From contig DRGL01000077.1 of the NCBI GenBank assembly GCA_011050085.1, positions 1 to 64,000 of the forward strand: DNA of 64,000 bases. Direction: 5' to 3'. The DNA comes from Pricia antarctica. Its GTDB lineage: Bacteria > Bacteroidota > Bacteroidia > Flavobacteriales > Flavobacteriaceae. The position numbers and the translations under genes are program-made. The notes under the pieces are model-generated. The model was not told the DNA's origin and did not search any database. It saw nothing but the letters and a program-made list of their open reading frames with translations. This document shows, in pieces, positions 1 through 9,068 of the stretch (its first letter is position 1; every line of letters starts with the position of its first letter).

Positions 1-1056
1 ATAGGCTCCGTATACGGGACTGTCGACCCCAGGATACTGCTCTCTATTGTAATATGCCAGAAGCGCACGGGCATCTTCGGGATTGTTCTCATTAATTACT
101 ACTTGGGCATTGGCACGAATGGGAAGCATCATCCAAGACGAAAAGCCCAAAAAGAGAAACATCATACACAGCACGATGGTATTCGCGGTTTTGTAATTGT
201 TCTTACGGGTATATGTGAGGCCAAAATAAAATGCGGCGGCAAAGACAAGGCCCATAATAATCGTTCCCGAATTGAAGGGAAGCCCGATGGTGTTGATAAA
301 GAAAACTTCGCTCCAACCGAACAGGTTTAGCACATAGGTCAACGAAAATTTATAGACTAGCATTAGCACGGCAATGACCGCGACGTTTGCAATAAGGAAA
401 TTTTTTACCGTTGTTTTTTTATAGGTTTTAAAGTAGTAGAGCAAACCTATGGACGGAATAGCTAAAAAGCCCATAAACTGAATACCAAAAGTAAGACCTA
501 CCACAAATGAAATTAGAATGAGCCAACGATTACCTCGTGGGTTTTCAAGATCATCGGTCCATCGCAGACCCAACCAAAGTAATAATGCCATAATCAAGCT
601 GGCACTTGCATAAACTTCCGTTTCTACGGCATTGAACCAGAAGCTATCGGAAAAAGTGAAAGCCAGCGCACCTACAAGACCACTACCTAAAACGGCGATA
701 GCCTTACTGTTGGTCATTACCTCATTTTTCTTATAAACTAATTTTTGGGCGAGGTTGGTAATCGTCCAAAACATAAAGAGAATGGTAAAGGCGCTCGATA
801 CTCCAGAAACATAATTTACCATACGCGCAACCTCTGTATTATCGAGGGCGAACATGGCGAAAAAGGCACCAATCATCTGCAAAAGAGGTGCCCCCGGTGG
901 ATGGCCTACTTGCAGTTTGGAGGAAGTGGCGATATATTCTCCAGCATCCCAAAAGCTGTTGGTCGGCTCTACGGTGATGGCATAAACGATAAGTGCGATG
1001 AAAAAAACACCCCATCCGGTGAGGGTGTCCCATTTTTCGAAGTTCTTTGAAAACAT
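1..1056 (-). CDS. DUF2723 membrane glycosyltransferase (GT117-like), 3' end outside window
   Basis: The minus-strand frame opens with ATG at 1056 and stays open for 352 codons to the window edge, so the C-terminal part is missing. The protein begins MFSKNFEKW, has a first membrane segment at about residues 15-30, then the loop sequence WDAGEYIATSSKLQVGHPPG (Asp37, Glu40, His52), followed by many hydrophobic segments. The Asp/Glu loop after helix 1 is the hallmark of the GT-C fold (protein O-mannosyltransferase-like) and of DUF2723 proteins, which are very common in Bacteroidota. The likely role is transfer of a sugar from a lipid carrier to an exported acceptor, at the inner membrane. The family is clear; donor and acceptor cannot be told. 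The upstream region (1057-1438) holds a pair of palindromes that may be regulatory. Confidence 0.85.
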   Translation of the reverse strand, partial: MFSKNFEKWDTLTGWGVFFIALIVYAITVEPTNSFWDAGEYIATSSKLQVGHPPGAPLLQMIGAFFAMFALDNTEVARMVNYVSGVSSAFTILFMFWTITNLAQKLVYKKNEVMTNSKAIAVLGSGLVGALAFTFSDSFWFNAVETEVYASASLIMALLLWLGLRWTDDLENPRGNRWLILISFVVGLTFGIQFMGFLAIPSIGLLYYFKTYKKTTVKNFLIANVAVIAVLMLVYKFSLTYVLNLFGWSEVFFINTIGLPFNSGTIIMGLVFAAAFYFGLTYTRKNNYKTANTIVLCMMFLFLGFSSWMMLPIRANAQVVINENNPEDARALLAYYNREQYPGVDSPVYGAY

Positions 1057-1438
1057 GTATATGTGTTGTGTTTTCCCCTTTTAGCGGGGCAACCTATTTA
1101 ATCAATATGGCCAGATGCTACCTAAATCGGTCATAGCACCTCATAATGCGGCGAAATTACTAATTTTAATAGATATGCCGTCCGATTTTTGATAAAGGTT
1201 TAACAGCGAGCTAACTGCTCTTTACTACATAGTATTAAAGCGCCTAAATCCAGCTTTTCGGTCTATATTTTGAAAAAGTACTAGTACTAAAATCATCGAG
1301 GTACTAGTACCTTTAGACTCTGCTAATGGCATAACTAACCCGTTATTTAGTAGTATTGTTCAGCGGTATTTAGGGCATTGATTAGCTCTTTATATACGTA
1401 TGCCTAGATTATATTTCAGATTATTGTACCCCCAAATA
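1057..1438. other. Intergenic region with two GTACTAGTAC palindromes
   Basis: No gene is visible. The stretch separates the divergent DUF2723 gene and tRNA-Gln. It holds two near-identical palindromes, AGTACTAGTACT at 1277-1288 and GGTACTAGTACC at 1300-1311, with centres 23 bp apart. They could form a paired operator but have no assigned regulator. Confidence 0.5.
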
Positions 1439-1469
1439 TTTGTACAAACCAAACTTTGTTTTAAATTTG
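1439..1469 (+). promoter_or_regulatory. Bacteroidota-type promoter of tRNA-Gln
   Basis: TTTG at 1439-1442 and TAAATTTG at 1462-1469 are separated by 19 bp. This is an exact match to the known Bacteroidota housekeeping promoter pattern (TTTG, about 19 bp, TAnnTTTG). The tRNA begins 42 bp downstream, leaving a short 5' leader. Confidence 0.75.
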
Positions 1470-1511
1470 CACGCTCTAATGCTGAACAAGCTTGTGCAGT
1501 GTTAACCATAG

Positions 1512-1583
1512 TGGCCTATGGTGTAATTGGTAACACAGCTGGTTTTGGTCCAGTCGTTCTAGGTTCGAGTCCTAGTAGGCCAA
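1512..1583 (+). tRNA. tRNA-Gln (TTG anticodon)
   Basis: The sequence folds into a full cloverleaf. The acceptor stem TGGCCTA pairs with TAGGCCA, the D arm is GTGT...ACAC, the anticodon stem GCTGG/CCAGT encloses loop TTTTGGT with anticodon TTG, and the T arm is CTAGG TTCGAGT CCTAG. The discriminator base is A at 1583; CCA is not encoded. A consensus promoter lies upstream and a terminator directly downstream, so it is probably a single-gene transcript. Confidence 0.93.
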
Positions 1584-1586
1584 CGT

Positions 1587-1630
1587 TAAAAGCTCTTGAT
1601 TTCTTTGAAATTAAGAGCTTTTTTATTTTT
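1587..1630 (+). terminator. Rho-independent terminator after tRNA-Gln
   Basis: An inverted repeat AGCTCTTGATTTC / GAAATTAAGAGCT with a three-base loop and one mismatched position is followed by a run of T (1619-1624), four bases after the tRNA 3' end. Confidence 0.8.
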
Positions 1631-2067
1631 GGTCTAAAAAGTTGATTGATTAACGAATCGATGAGTCAATTTAAATTACTTATATAAAAATGGATTACAT
1701 CAACCACCTAAAATTAGCCATCGATATGTAATCGGTTATTGTGTATTAAAAAGAAGTATTATTTTAAAGCTTACCTTTTTTTAGAAATATAATCTCTTTT
1801 ATTTTAATAAATTACTTAGTAGGGAATCTGACATTGGGTAATATTTGACAGAAAGTACAATAATTCTAAGGACTTAGCGGTTATATTTATGCCATTTTTA
1901 GAGGTAATCGGCTATCAAAGATAAGTCCGATTAGAGCAAAGGCGATAAAACTTTCAATCGAAATATTAAGTGCGTTAGCGGTTGTTGTTCCAAACTAGTA
2001 AGTGTAAATATGGATTATCTCCGAACTATGTCAATTTCAATTATGTTAACCCGATAACCATTTCATT
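1631..2067. other. AT-rich intergenic region, nothing recognised
   Basis: About 440 bases between the tRNA terminator and the glycosyltransferase gene. No ORF with protein-like character, RNA gene or clear promoter was seen on either strand. Confidence 0.5.
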
Positions 2068-3090
2068 GTGAAATTAAGTATAATCATACCAGCCTATAAT
2101 GCAGATCTATATATTAAAGATTGTTTAGAAAGTCTTTTAGATCAAAAATTGGATGAAAATGAATTTGAAGTGTTGATTATAGACGACGCTTCTACCGACG
2201 CTACGCTAACAACCGTAAAATCCATTTGTGAAAAGCATGGTAATTTCAAATTTTTTACGAGTGAATTAAATCGTGGGAATGGCGCAGCGCGAAATGTGGG
2301 TATCGAAAAGGCATCAGGTGAGTATATATATTTTATGGATGCCGACGACTATGTTGCCAAAGATAGTTTGCATAATATTCTTCACCTTGCACTAGCCAAC
2401 GACTTGGAGTTAGTATTTTTTTCGATGCGTAACGTTAAAGATTCCACGAAGAAACTTTCCACTGATAATTTCGAAGAAAAGAAATCGCAATTAACTTTAA
2501 GCGATGGAATATCATTTATAGGTCAGCGATTTTATAGAGACGAGGTCTGGTCTTATTTTATAAATCGAAATTTCCTTTTAAGTTCAGGCGTTAGGTACTA
2601 CGATGAACGAAAATTTTCCCAAGATCAATATATAACATCCAAACTTCTAACCTTAGCAAAGAAAGTTGGCCATATCGACTATGATGTCTACAGATACCGC
2701 AAGACTCCCAATTCTATTGTCAATAGAAAAACACAAGCGCATTTAATGATGCATATGGAAAGTCTCGACTTAGCTATAACAAAATGTCATTTCATGAGAA
2801 ATGGTCTAATCGAAGATGGCGTAAAAAACGATGCTGCTCTTTTGCGATTGAAGGTAAAGCAACAACGATATATCACTATCCTGATTATGCGTTTTATTCA
2901 AACAGATTTACCCTTCACCTACCTAAACGAGAAATTAAAGAAATTCAAATCAATGGGACTCTACCCCATGAATTCGCTTTATAAAATTAAGGATTTTATT
3001 ATGCCAAGATACCGAACCATGAACTTCATCTTCAATAGAAGGTATCTATTAAGACCAGGCGTTGCACTTCTTCGCTTGTATCGAAACTAG
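2068..3090 (+). CDS. Glycosyltransferase family 2 (GT-A fold)
   Basis: This 340-residue cytoplasmic enzyme probably adds a sugar to a surface polysaccharide or glycolipid. It shows the classic N-terminal half of GT2: SIIIPAYNADLYI at residues 4-16, the nucleotide-binding IDDASTDAT at 38-46, NGAARNVGIEKA at 71-82, and the metal-binding DXD-type motif FMDADDYV at 89-96. The rest is more divergent, which is usual. The start is GTG at 2068; an ATG 25 bases upstream is in another frame and stops after four codons. The gene stands alone between two long AT-rich gaps with no polysaccharide neighbours, so it may be an acquired or relict single gene. Acceptor and donor are unknown. Confidence 0.85.
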   Translation: MKLSIIIPAYNADLYIKDCLESLLDQKLDENEFEVLIIDDASTDATLTTVKSICEKHGNFKFFTSELNRGNGAARNVGIEKASGEYIYFMDADDYVAKDSLHNILHLALANDLELVFFSMRNVKDSTKKLSTDNFEEKKSQLTLSDGISFIGQRFYRDEVWSYFINRNFLLSSGVRYYDERKFSQDQYITSKLLTLAKKVGHIDYDVYRYRKTPNSIVNRKTQAHLMMHMESLDLAITKCHFMRNGLIEDGVKNDAALLRLKVKQQRYITILIMRFIQTDLPFTYLNEKLKKFKSMGLYPMNSLYKIKDFIMPRYRTMNFIFNRRYLLRPGVALLRLYRN

Positions 3091-3632
3091 ACCGAGACAC
3101 TAAAGCTTATTTTTTGGTAGCTTATATTACTCCTTATCAGCTAAAAACCATTTTTAAGGTCTGGAAGATTATTTAACACTAATTTAAATTTGATTCCAAC
3201 CAAACCCAATTACATAAGTAAGAAACCGATGCTCCCATTCTTCATATTTTTTAAGGGTTTAGGAACTAGCATTTAAATAAATTATATAGAAGATGAATTG
3301 TAATGCCATTCCAAATTGGCTGAAAACGGACTTTATTAACCTCAGAATAGACATCATAAAAATACTATTTTAAGCTTTCCGTTTCCTAGTGAAATATGTT
3401 CTCTTCTCACCGCAAGGTTTTCTTTGAGTGAAATGTTGTGCTTTTTATTCCAATAAAGATATTTTAGGACTATACCTATTACTTTTATTATTCTAATCCA
3501 TTTTTCTTAATGCATCTTTACGACTATTTCTGCCTGCGAATATATCCTAAATACTTACCATTACCTTTTCATCGCCCGGCAACCTCCACACCATTCAATT
3601 TAATATACCTATTAGGTTATTGTTGCAGGATA
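3091..3632. other. AT-rich intergenic region, no gene seen
   Basis: About 540 bases between the glycosyltransferase and the rimP promoter. Both strands are broken by frequent stop codons. No RNA gene or repeat was recognised. Confidence 0.5.
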
Positions 3633-3662
3633 TTTGTATAATCCAAAAAAAATGTATATTTG
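3633..3662 (+). promoter_or_regulatory. Promoter of the rimP-nusA-infB operon
   Basis: TTTG at 3633-3636 and TATATTTG at 3655-3662 are 18 bp apart, a close match to the Bacteroidota consensus. It lies about 150 bp upstream of the chosen rimP start, so the transcript would have a long leader containing the hairpin at 3692-3717. Confidence 0.7.
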
Positions 3663-3691
3663 CACCCTGAAAGAATATCGCTAATATTCAT

Positions 3692-3717
3692 GAGGGGACA
3701 TTATAGTCCTCTTTTTT
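3692..3717 (+). promoter_or_regulatory. Terminator-like hairpin in the rimP-nusA-infB leader
   Basis: GAGGGGAC (3692-3699) can pair with GTCCTCTT (3706-3713), including G-T pairs, around a six-base loop, and a T-rich run TTTTTT (3712-3717) follows. It sits between the operon promoter and the first gene, where an attenuator would be. NusA, encoded in the same operon, acts on intrinsic terminators, so autoregulation is plausible but inferred. Confidence 0.55.
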
Positions 3718-3815
3718 ATTGCCAAAACTTTTCTTTGTTAGAATACCGAAAGGCATTCGAAGCATAAAGTTTATCCATTTTGACCTATGCAATTTGTCCC
3801 CAAAAAATGACAGGT

Positions 3816-4277
3816 ATGTTCAAGAACGAGGTAAAAGCACTTTTAGAAGCAGCTCTTGATGAGGATACATCCTTATTCTTAATCGATTTCACGGTAGCTG
3901 CCGATAATTCGATAAAAGTGGTTCTAGATGGTGATGAAGGGGTGTCTTTAGAAGATTGTATGAAGGTCAGCAGGGCCATTGAACATAATCTCGACCGCGA
4001 TGTATACGATTTTTCACTTGAAGTGACCTCGGCAGGCGCGTCGTCACCATTAATTACACCCCGTCAGTATCCAAAAAATATTGGTAGAAAATTGAAGGTC
4101 AAAACAGAAACGAATACCTTTGAAGGCCAATTGACCGCTACCAACGATACGGGTATTGTTTTGGAATGGAAGGCCAGGGAACCAAAACCCATAGGAAAAG
4201 GAAAAGTAACCGTACAGAAAAAAGTGGAGATTAAATACGGCGACATCAACGAAGCTAAAGTGATAGTAACAATTTAA
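3816..4277 (+). CDS. rimP: Ribosome maturation factor RimP
   Basis: RimP helps mature the 30S ribosomal subunit in the cytoplasm. The protein has the expected length (153 residues) and family features: an N-terminal alpha/beta domain with LFLIDFTVAADNSIKVVLDG, the central SLEDCMKVSRAIEHNLDR, and DFSLEVTSAG before the C-terminal SH3-like barrel. The frame is open further upstream, to a TTG at 3780 and an ATG at 3807. The start at 3816 (MFKNEVKALL) is preferred because RimP homologues begin at this point. It is the first gene of rimP-nusA-infB, the same order as in many bacteria, and lies 13 bases before nusA. Confidence 0.92.
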   Translation: MFKNEVKALLEAALDEDTSLFLIDFTVAADNSIKVVLDGDEGVSLEDCMKVSRAIEHNLDRDVYDFSLEVTSAGASSPLITPRQYPKNIGRKLKVKTETNTFEGQLTATNDTGIVLEWKAREPKPIGKGKVTVQKKVEIKYGDINEAKVIVTI

Positions 4278-4290
4278 CCGCAAGAACGAA

Positions 4291-5523
4291 ATGGAAAATA
4301 TTGCACTTATTGAATCTTTTTCGGAATTCAAAGACGATAAATATATAGATAGGGTAACGCTGATGGCGATTTTAGAGGATGTGTTCCGTAACGCCCTTAA
4401 AAAGAAGTTCGGCTCCGATGACAACTTCGATATCATTATCAACCCGGATAAGGGCGATCTTGAAATCTGGAGGAACCGAGTAGTCGTCCCTGACGGCGAA
4501 GTAGAGGAACCTAACGAAGAAATTTCGCTCTCCGAAGCCCGTAAAATCGAACCGGATTTTGAAGTAGATGAAGATGTTTCCGAGGAGGTGAAACTTATTG
4601 ATTTGGGAAGACGCGCCATATTAGCGTTACGTCAAAACCTAATCTCAAAAATTCACGAACACGACAATACCACGATATACAAGCACTTCAAAGAACTTGA
4701 AGGTGAAATTTATACCGCTGAGGTACACCATATTCGGCATAAGGCGATTATTTTATTGGACGATGAAGGCAATGAGCTTATTTTACCGAAAGACAGGCAG
4801 ATTCCTTCCGATTTCTTTAGAAAAGGGGATAATGTTCGCGGTATTATAGAAAGCGTTGAATTAAAAGGTACCAAACCGACTATTATCATGTCTAGAGCTT
4901 CACCTAAATTTCTGGAAGCACTTTTCTTTCAAGAAATACCTGAGGTGTTCGATGGTCTGATAACCGTTAAAAAAGTTGTGCGTATACCAGGTGAAAAGGC
5001 GAAAGTAGCCGTTGATACGTATGACGACCGTATCGATCCCGTTGGAGCCTGCGTAGGTATGAAAGGTTCTCGAATTCACGGTATCGTTCGTGAACTTGGC
5101 AATGAAAATATTGATGTTATCAACTGGACGGCCAACCCACAGCTTATGGTTACCCGTTCTTTGAGTCCTGCCCGGGTTACCAGTGTAAAACTGAACGATG
5201 AAAATATGACGGCACAGGTGTATTTGCGTCCTGAAGAGGTATCGAAGGCTATAGGGCGCGGTGGCCACAACATTCGTTTAGCCGGCCAATTGACAGGCTA
5301 TGAAATCGATGTCTTCCGTGAAGGTGTCGAAGAAGATGTTGAGCTTACTGAATTTAGGGATGAAATAGATGCATGGATTATCGAGGAGTTCAAAAAAATC
5401 GGACTTGATACGGCCCGAAGTATTATTGAGCAAGATATTAAGGATCTTGTAAAAAGAACCGACCTTGAAGAGGAAACGGTTGCGGAAGTAGTGCGTATAC
5501 TTAAGGAAGAATTGGAAGATTAG
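4291..5523 (+). CDS. nusA: Transcription termination/antitermination factor NusA
   Basis: NusA binds RNA polymerase and nascent RNA and modulates pausing, termination and antitermination. The 410-residue protein has the N-terminal polymerase-binding domain (MENIALIESFSEFKDDK onward), an S1 RNA-binding domain at about 130-200, and two KH domains. The first KH carries GACVGMKGSRIHGIVRELG near residue 250 and the second carries AIGRGGHNIRLAGQLTGYEI near 320. It ends in an acidic tail without the extra C-terminal repeats of enterobacterial NusA, as is normal in Bacteroidota. It lies between rimP and infB. Confidence 0.96.
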   Translation: MENIALIESFSEFKDDKYIDRVTLMAILEDVFRNALKKKFGSDDNFDIIINPDKGDLEIWRNRVVVPDGEVEEPNEEISLSEARKIEPDFEVDEDVSEEVKLIDLGRRAILALRQNLISKIHEHDNTTIYKHFKELEGEIYTAEVHHIRHKAIILLDDEGNELILPKDRQIPSDFFRKGDNVRGIIESVELKGTKPTIIMSRASPKFLEALFFQEIPEVFDGLITVKKVVRIPGEKAKVAVDTYDDRIDPVGACVGMKGSRIHGIVRELGNENIDVINWTANPQLMVTRSLSPARVTSVKLNDENMTAQVYLRPEEVSKAIGRGGHNIRLAGQLTGYEIDVFREGVEEDVELTEFRDEIDAWIIEEFKKIGLDTARSIIEQDIKDLVKRTDLEEETVAEVVRILKEELED

Positions 5524-5618
5524 CTATGAACTGGGCTTGGGTTTTGGTATTTTAGCGAAACTCGTGGCGAGTTCTGTATATTAGCAGCGATTATAAGGAA
5601 TTTAGGACAATAGTATTT

Positions 5619-8411
5619 ATGGCAGACAGTGCAAAAATTAGGCTTAATAAAGTCCTCAAAGAATTTAATATTTCTTTGGATAGGGCGGTGGATTTTCTTG
5701 CCTCAAAGGGGCATGAAATCGAATCAAGGCCGACCACTAAAATTTCCGAAGAGGTATACGGAGTGCTCCAAGGCGAGTTTCAGACCGATAAGAGCAAAAA
5801 AGTTGCTTCAAAGGAAGTTGGCGAGGAAAAGCGAAAGGAGAAAGAAGCCCTACGCGTTCAACTAGAGCAGGAGCAAGAAGAAAGAAGATTAGCCCGCGAA
5901 CGACGTTCTGCAGCTTCTTCTGATAAACACATGGTAGGGAAAGTCGAATTGGCCGGTCCTAAGACTGTAGGTAAGATAGATCTCGACGCCCATAAGAAAA
6001 AACCGGCACCTGCCAAGGAAGAAAAAGTGGTAGCACCGGTCGAACCGGAAAAGCCGAAAGTTGAAGAGGTCAAAGCTCCCGTAGTCGAAGAAAAGCAAGA
6101 AAAAGTTACAGCTAAATTAGATTCGGTACCCGAGGTTAAGTCCGAAGAAAAGACCGTAGAAAAAGAAGAAAAAGTTGCAGCTAAATTAGATACGGTACCC
6201 GAGGTTAAGTCCGAAGAAAAAATTGAAGAAAAGAATAAGGAAGCTGAATCTCAAAAGGATGATGATGTTCTAAAAACCAATTATAAAAAACTTTCAGGCC
6301 CTACGATTACAGCAAAAATTGATCTTTCTCAGTTTAAAAAGACGAAGAAAAAGAAAGAGGAGCCCAAAACATCGGATACCAGCGGAAGAAAAAAACGAAG
6401 AAGACGTATCATTAGCAAACCAGGTGCCCCTGCATCAGGTCCAGGCGCAAGAAACGTTAAAAAAGGAGGGCGTAGAACTATTGCCGCCAAAGTAGAGCCC
6501 ACCGAAGAAGATGTACAAAAGAAAATAGCCGAAACCCTTGAAAAACTTCAGGGGAAATCCAAAAAAGGCAAAGGCGCTAAATATCGAAGAAGCAAACGTG
6601 ACCAGCACAGGGAACAAACCGAAAAGGATTTTGAGCAACAAGAGCTTGAAAACAAGACCCTAAAAGTTACGGAGTTCGTTACTGCTGGTGAAATCGCGAC
6701 GATGATGGACGTGTCGACCACTGAAATTATCTCGGCCTGTATGTCACTAGGTATCATGGTAACCATGAACCAACGTCTAGATGCGGAAACCTTATCTATC
6801 GTTGCCGATGAATTTGGCTACGAGGTAGAGTTCGTAACGGCTGACCTTGAGGAATCGATTAAAATTGTCGCCGATGCAGAGGAGGATTTAAAACCACGTG
6901 CACCCATTGTTACCGTAATGGGTCATGTCGATCATGGTAAAACATCCTTGCTGGATTATGTTCGTGAGGCCAATGTCATTGCCGGTGAAAGCGGGGGAAT
7001 CACCCAGCATATCGGTGCTTACGGCGTTACCTTAAAAGACGGACAAAAAATAACATTTCTCGATACACCAGGTCACGAAGCCTTTACCGCGATGCGGGCA
7101 AGGGGTGCTCAGGTTACCGATATTGCAGTTATCGTAATTGCGGCAGATGATGACATCATGCCCCAAACGAAAGAAGCGATCAGCCATGCCCAAGCGGCCA
7201 GTGTGCCGATTGTATTCGCCATCAATAAGATTGATAGATCTGCGGCCAATCCCGATAGGATTAAAGAAGGCCTTTCGCAAATGAATCTATTGGTAGAAGA
7301 TTGGGGCGGAAAGATTCAATCACAGGATATATCCGCGAAAACGGGCGAAGGAGTCGCGGAACTACTTGAAAAGGTTTTGCTCGAGGCTGAGCTTTTAGAA
7401 TTGAAGGCCAACCCGGACAAAATCGCAAACGGAACGGTAGTAGAAGCGTTCTTGGACAAAGGTCGTGGGTATGTATCCACAATTTTAGTTCAAGGAGGAA
7501 CCTTGAATATAGGAGACTATGTTTTGGCGGGTACGCATAGTGGTAAAGTAAAAGCCATGCAAGACGAACGCGGAAACGAGGTTAAAGTCGCAGGACCTGC
7601 TACACCTATCTCCATTTTAGGCTTAGATGGCGCACCACAGGCCGGTGATAAGTTTCATGTCTTGCAAGACGAACGTGAAGCGAAACAGATCGCTACAAAG
7701 CGTTCTCAGTTACAGCGCGAACAATCCGTACGTACGCAACGCCATATTACTTTAGATGAAATCGGAAGACGAATTGCGCTTGGTGACTTTAAAGAACTCA
7801 ACATTATTTTGAAAGGTGATGTTGATGGTTCCGTAGAAGCCTTGACCGATTCGTTCCAAAAACTATCCACTGAAGAAATCCAAGTAAATATAATTCACAA
7901 AGGTGTGGGTGCCATTACAGAATCTGACGTGTTATTAGCCTCTGCATCTGATGCTATTATCATCGGATTTAATGTAAGACCAATGGGCAATGCCAGGGAT
8001 GTAGCCGAGAAAGAGGAAATCGATATTCGTATGTATTCAATTATCTACGATGCGATTAACGACTTGAAAGATGCTATGGAAGGAATGCTCTCCCCCGAAA
8101 TCAAGGAAGAGATTACCGGAACTGCTGAAATTCGCGAGACCTTCAAAATATCGAAAATCGGTACGATTGCAGGATGTATGGTAACCAACGGCAAAATATT
8201 CCGTAATTCTAATATACGTCTTATACGGGATGGTGTAGTTGTTCATACCGGCAACCTCTCTAGTTTAAAACGTTTTAAAGACGATGCCAAAGAAGTAGCC
8301 AAAGGCTATGATTGTGGACTACAGATCAAAAACTACAATGATATTGAAGAAGGAGATATAGTCGAAGCTTTTCAGGAAGTGGCTGTTAAAAAGAAGTTGA
8401 AGAGTAAATAA
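5619..8411 (+). CDS. infB: Translation initiation factor IF-2
   Basis: IF-2 is the GTPase that brings initiator tRNA to the ribosome. The 930-residue protein has an N-terminal IF2_N segment ([20 protein letters not shown]), a long charged Lys/Glu/Pro linker, a second IF2_N segment near 350-400, the G domain with GHVDHGKTS (about 432), DTPGHEAF (about 481) and NKID (about 535), and the C-terminal beta-barrel and fMet-tRNA domains. The linker contains a 23-residue tandem repeat (DNA 6100-6237, period 69 bp) and several AKIDL-type motifs. It follows nusA by 95 bases and ends the operon at a bidirectional terminator. Confidence 0.97.
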   Translation: MADSAKIRLNKVLKEFNISLDRAVDFLASKGHEIESRPTTKISEEVYGVLQGEFQTDKSKKVASKEVGEEKRKEKEALRVQLEQEQEERRLARERRSAASSDKHMVGKVELAGPKTVGKIDLDAHKKKPAPAKEEKVVAPVEPEKPKVEEVKAPVVEEKQEKVTAKLDSVPEVKSEEKTVEKEEKVAAKLDTVPEVKSEEKIEEKNKEAESQKDDDVLKTNYKKLSGPTITAKIDLSQFKKTKKKKEEPKTSDTSGRKKRRRRIISKPGAPASGPGARNVKKGGRRTIAAKVEPTEEDVQKKIAETLEKLQGKSKKGKGAKYRRSKRDQHREQTEKDFEQQELENKTLKVTEFVTAGEIATMMDVSTTEIISACMSLGIMVTMNQRLDAETLSIVADEFGYEVEFVTADLEESIKIVADAEEDLKPRAPIVTVMGHVDHGKTSLLDYVREANVIAGESGGITQHIGAYGVTLKDGQKITFLDTPGHEAFTAMRARGAQVTDIAVIVIAADDDIMPQTKEAISHAQAASVPIVFAINKIDRSAANPDRIKEGLSQMNLLVEDWGGKIQSQDISAKTGEGVAELLEKVLLEAELLELKANPDKIANGTVVEAFLDKGRGYVSTILVQGGTLNIGDYVLAGTHSGKVKAMQDERGNEVKVAGPATPISILGLDGAPQAGDKFHVLQDEREAKQIATKRSQLQREQSVRTQRHITLDEIGRRIALGDFKELNIILKGDVDGSVEALTDSFQKLSTEEIQVNIIHKGVGAITESDVLLASASDAIIIGFNVRPMGNARDVAEKEEIDIRMYSIIYDAINDLKDAMEGMLSPEIKEEITGTAEIRETFKISKIGTIAGCMVTNGKIFRNSNIRLIRDGVVVHTGNLSSLKRFKDDAKEVAKGYDCGLQIKNYNDIEEGDIVEAFQEVAVKKKLKSK

Positions 8412-8438
8412 ATAAAATTTGAAAATCAGAACTATATT

Positions 8439-8472
8439 AAAAAAAAACGACCCAACTGGGTCGTTTTTTTTT
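8439..8472. terminator. Bidirectional terminator between infB and the SPOR gene
   Basis: A-rich tract, stem ACGACCCA / TGGGTCGT with a two-base centre, then nine T. It works in both directions and separates convergent infB (+) and the SPOR gene (-). Confidence 0.88.
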
Positions 8473-8473
8473 G

Positions 8474-8836
8474 TCATTTTATAGGCTGTAATAACATTGC
8501 ATCCGGATACTTTTGCCGTACCTCCCTAAATTTACGCTCGGCATCAAGTTTGTCCTTAAACCTTCCGACCCTGACTCTATAGGTAGGGGAATCAAAATCT
8601 ATGTTAGAATAAAGTTCCGGGAAATCTTGTTCAACCTTCTGCTTTATTTCCTGTGCCTTTGAATAGTCGCCAAAACCAACCTGAATACGATAATATGCCG
8701 CACTTTCGTTAGCTGTTTTGTAAATAGCCAACAGTTCGCTGATCTTTTGGTCTTGTTCAATGTTGATCTTTCCCTGTTGTGATTGCCCGTAGGCTAGAGA
8801 AACCATTGACAAAGTTAGGCATATAAGTCTTTTCAT
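8474..8836 (-). CDS. SPOR-domain periplasmic protein
   Basis: A 120-residue secreted protein with a signal peptide (MKRLICLTLSMVSLAYG) and one C-terminal SPOR domain at about residues 45-118. YRIQVGFGDYSKAQEIKQ and YRVRVGRFKDKLDAERKF show its paired beta-alpha repeats. SPOR domains bind glycan strands of peptidoglycan lacking stem peptides, so a role at the cell wall is likely, though this small protein has no other domain. It is convergent with infB and divergent from actA, and a reasonable minus-strand promoter lies just upstream. Confidence 0.85.
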   Translation of the reverse strand: MKRLICLTLSMVSLAYGQSQQGKINIEQDQKISELLAIYKTANESAAYYRIQVGFGDYSKAQEIKQKVEQDFPELYSNIDFDSPTYRVRVGRFKDKLDAERKFREVRQKYPDAMLLQPIK

Positions 8837-8867
8837 GAATATATATTATGCGAAGTGATATTGTCTA

Positions 8868-8896
8868 CAAAAGTAATTTTTTACAGATCAAACAAA
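8868..8896 (-). promoter_or_regulatory. Putative promoter of the SPOR gene
   Basis: On the minus strand TTTG (8896-8893) is followed after 17 bp by TACTTTTG (8875-8868), matching TAnnTTTG. It ends 31 bp before the start codon at 8836. Confidence 0.5.
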
Positions 8897-8974
8897 ACGA
8901 ATTTAATTTATTTAGAACAATTATAAATTAGGTATTATCAATCCGCCATCATTTATCAAACAAAGTCTATGTCG

Positions 8975-8982
8975 TATTTTTG
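8975..8982 (+). promoter_or_regulatory. Putative -7 element of the act/cox operon
   Basis: TATTTTTG matches TAnnTTTG and lies 86 bp upstream of actA. No clear TTTG partner was found at the right distance, so this is a half-match. Confidence 0.4.
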
Positions 8983-9068
8983 CTATCGATTTTAGCACTT
9001 ATTTAACGAAGCGCATTAGCGATATCCAGTGATTACGGTGCCGCAAATCATATAGAAATAAATTCCCT

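Noticed and set aside
1400-1645. Open frame of 81 codons on +
   Set aside because: It runs through the tRNA-Gln gene and its terminator.
4050-4619. Open frame of 189 codons on the minus strand
   Set aside because: It is fully antisense to rimP and nusA, which are certain, and its Ser/Leu-rich composition is typical of a shadow frame.
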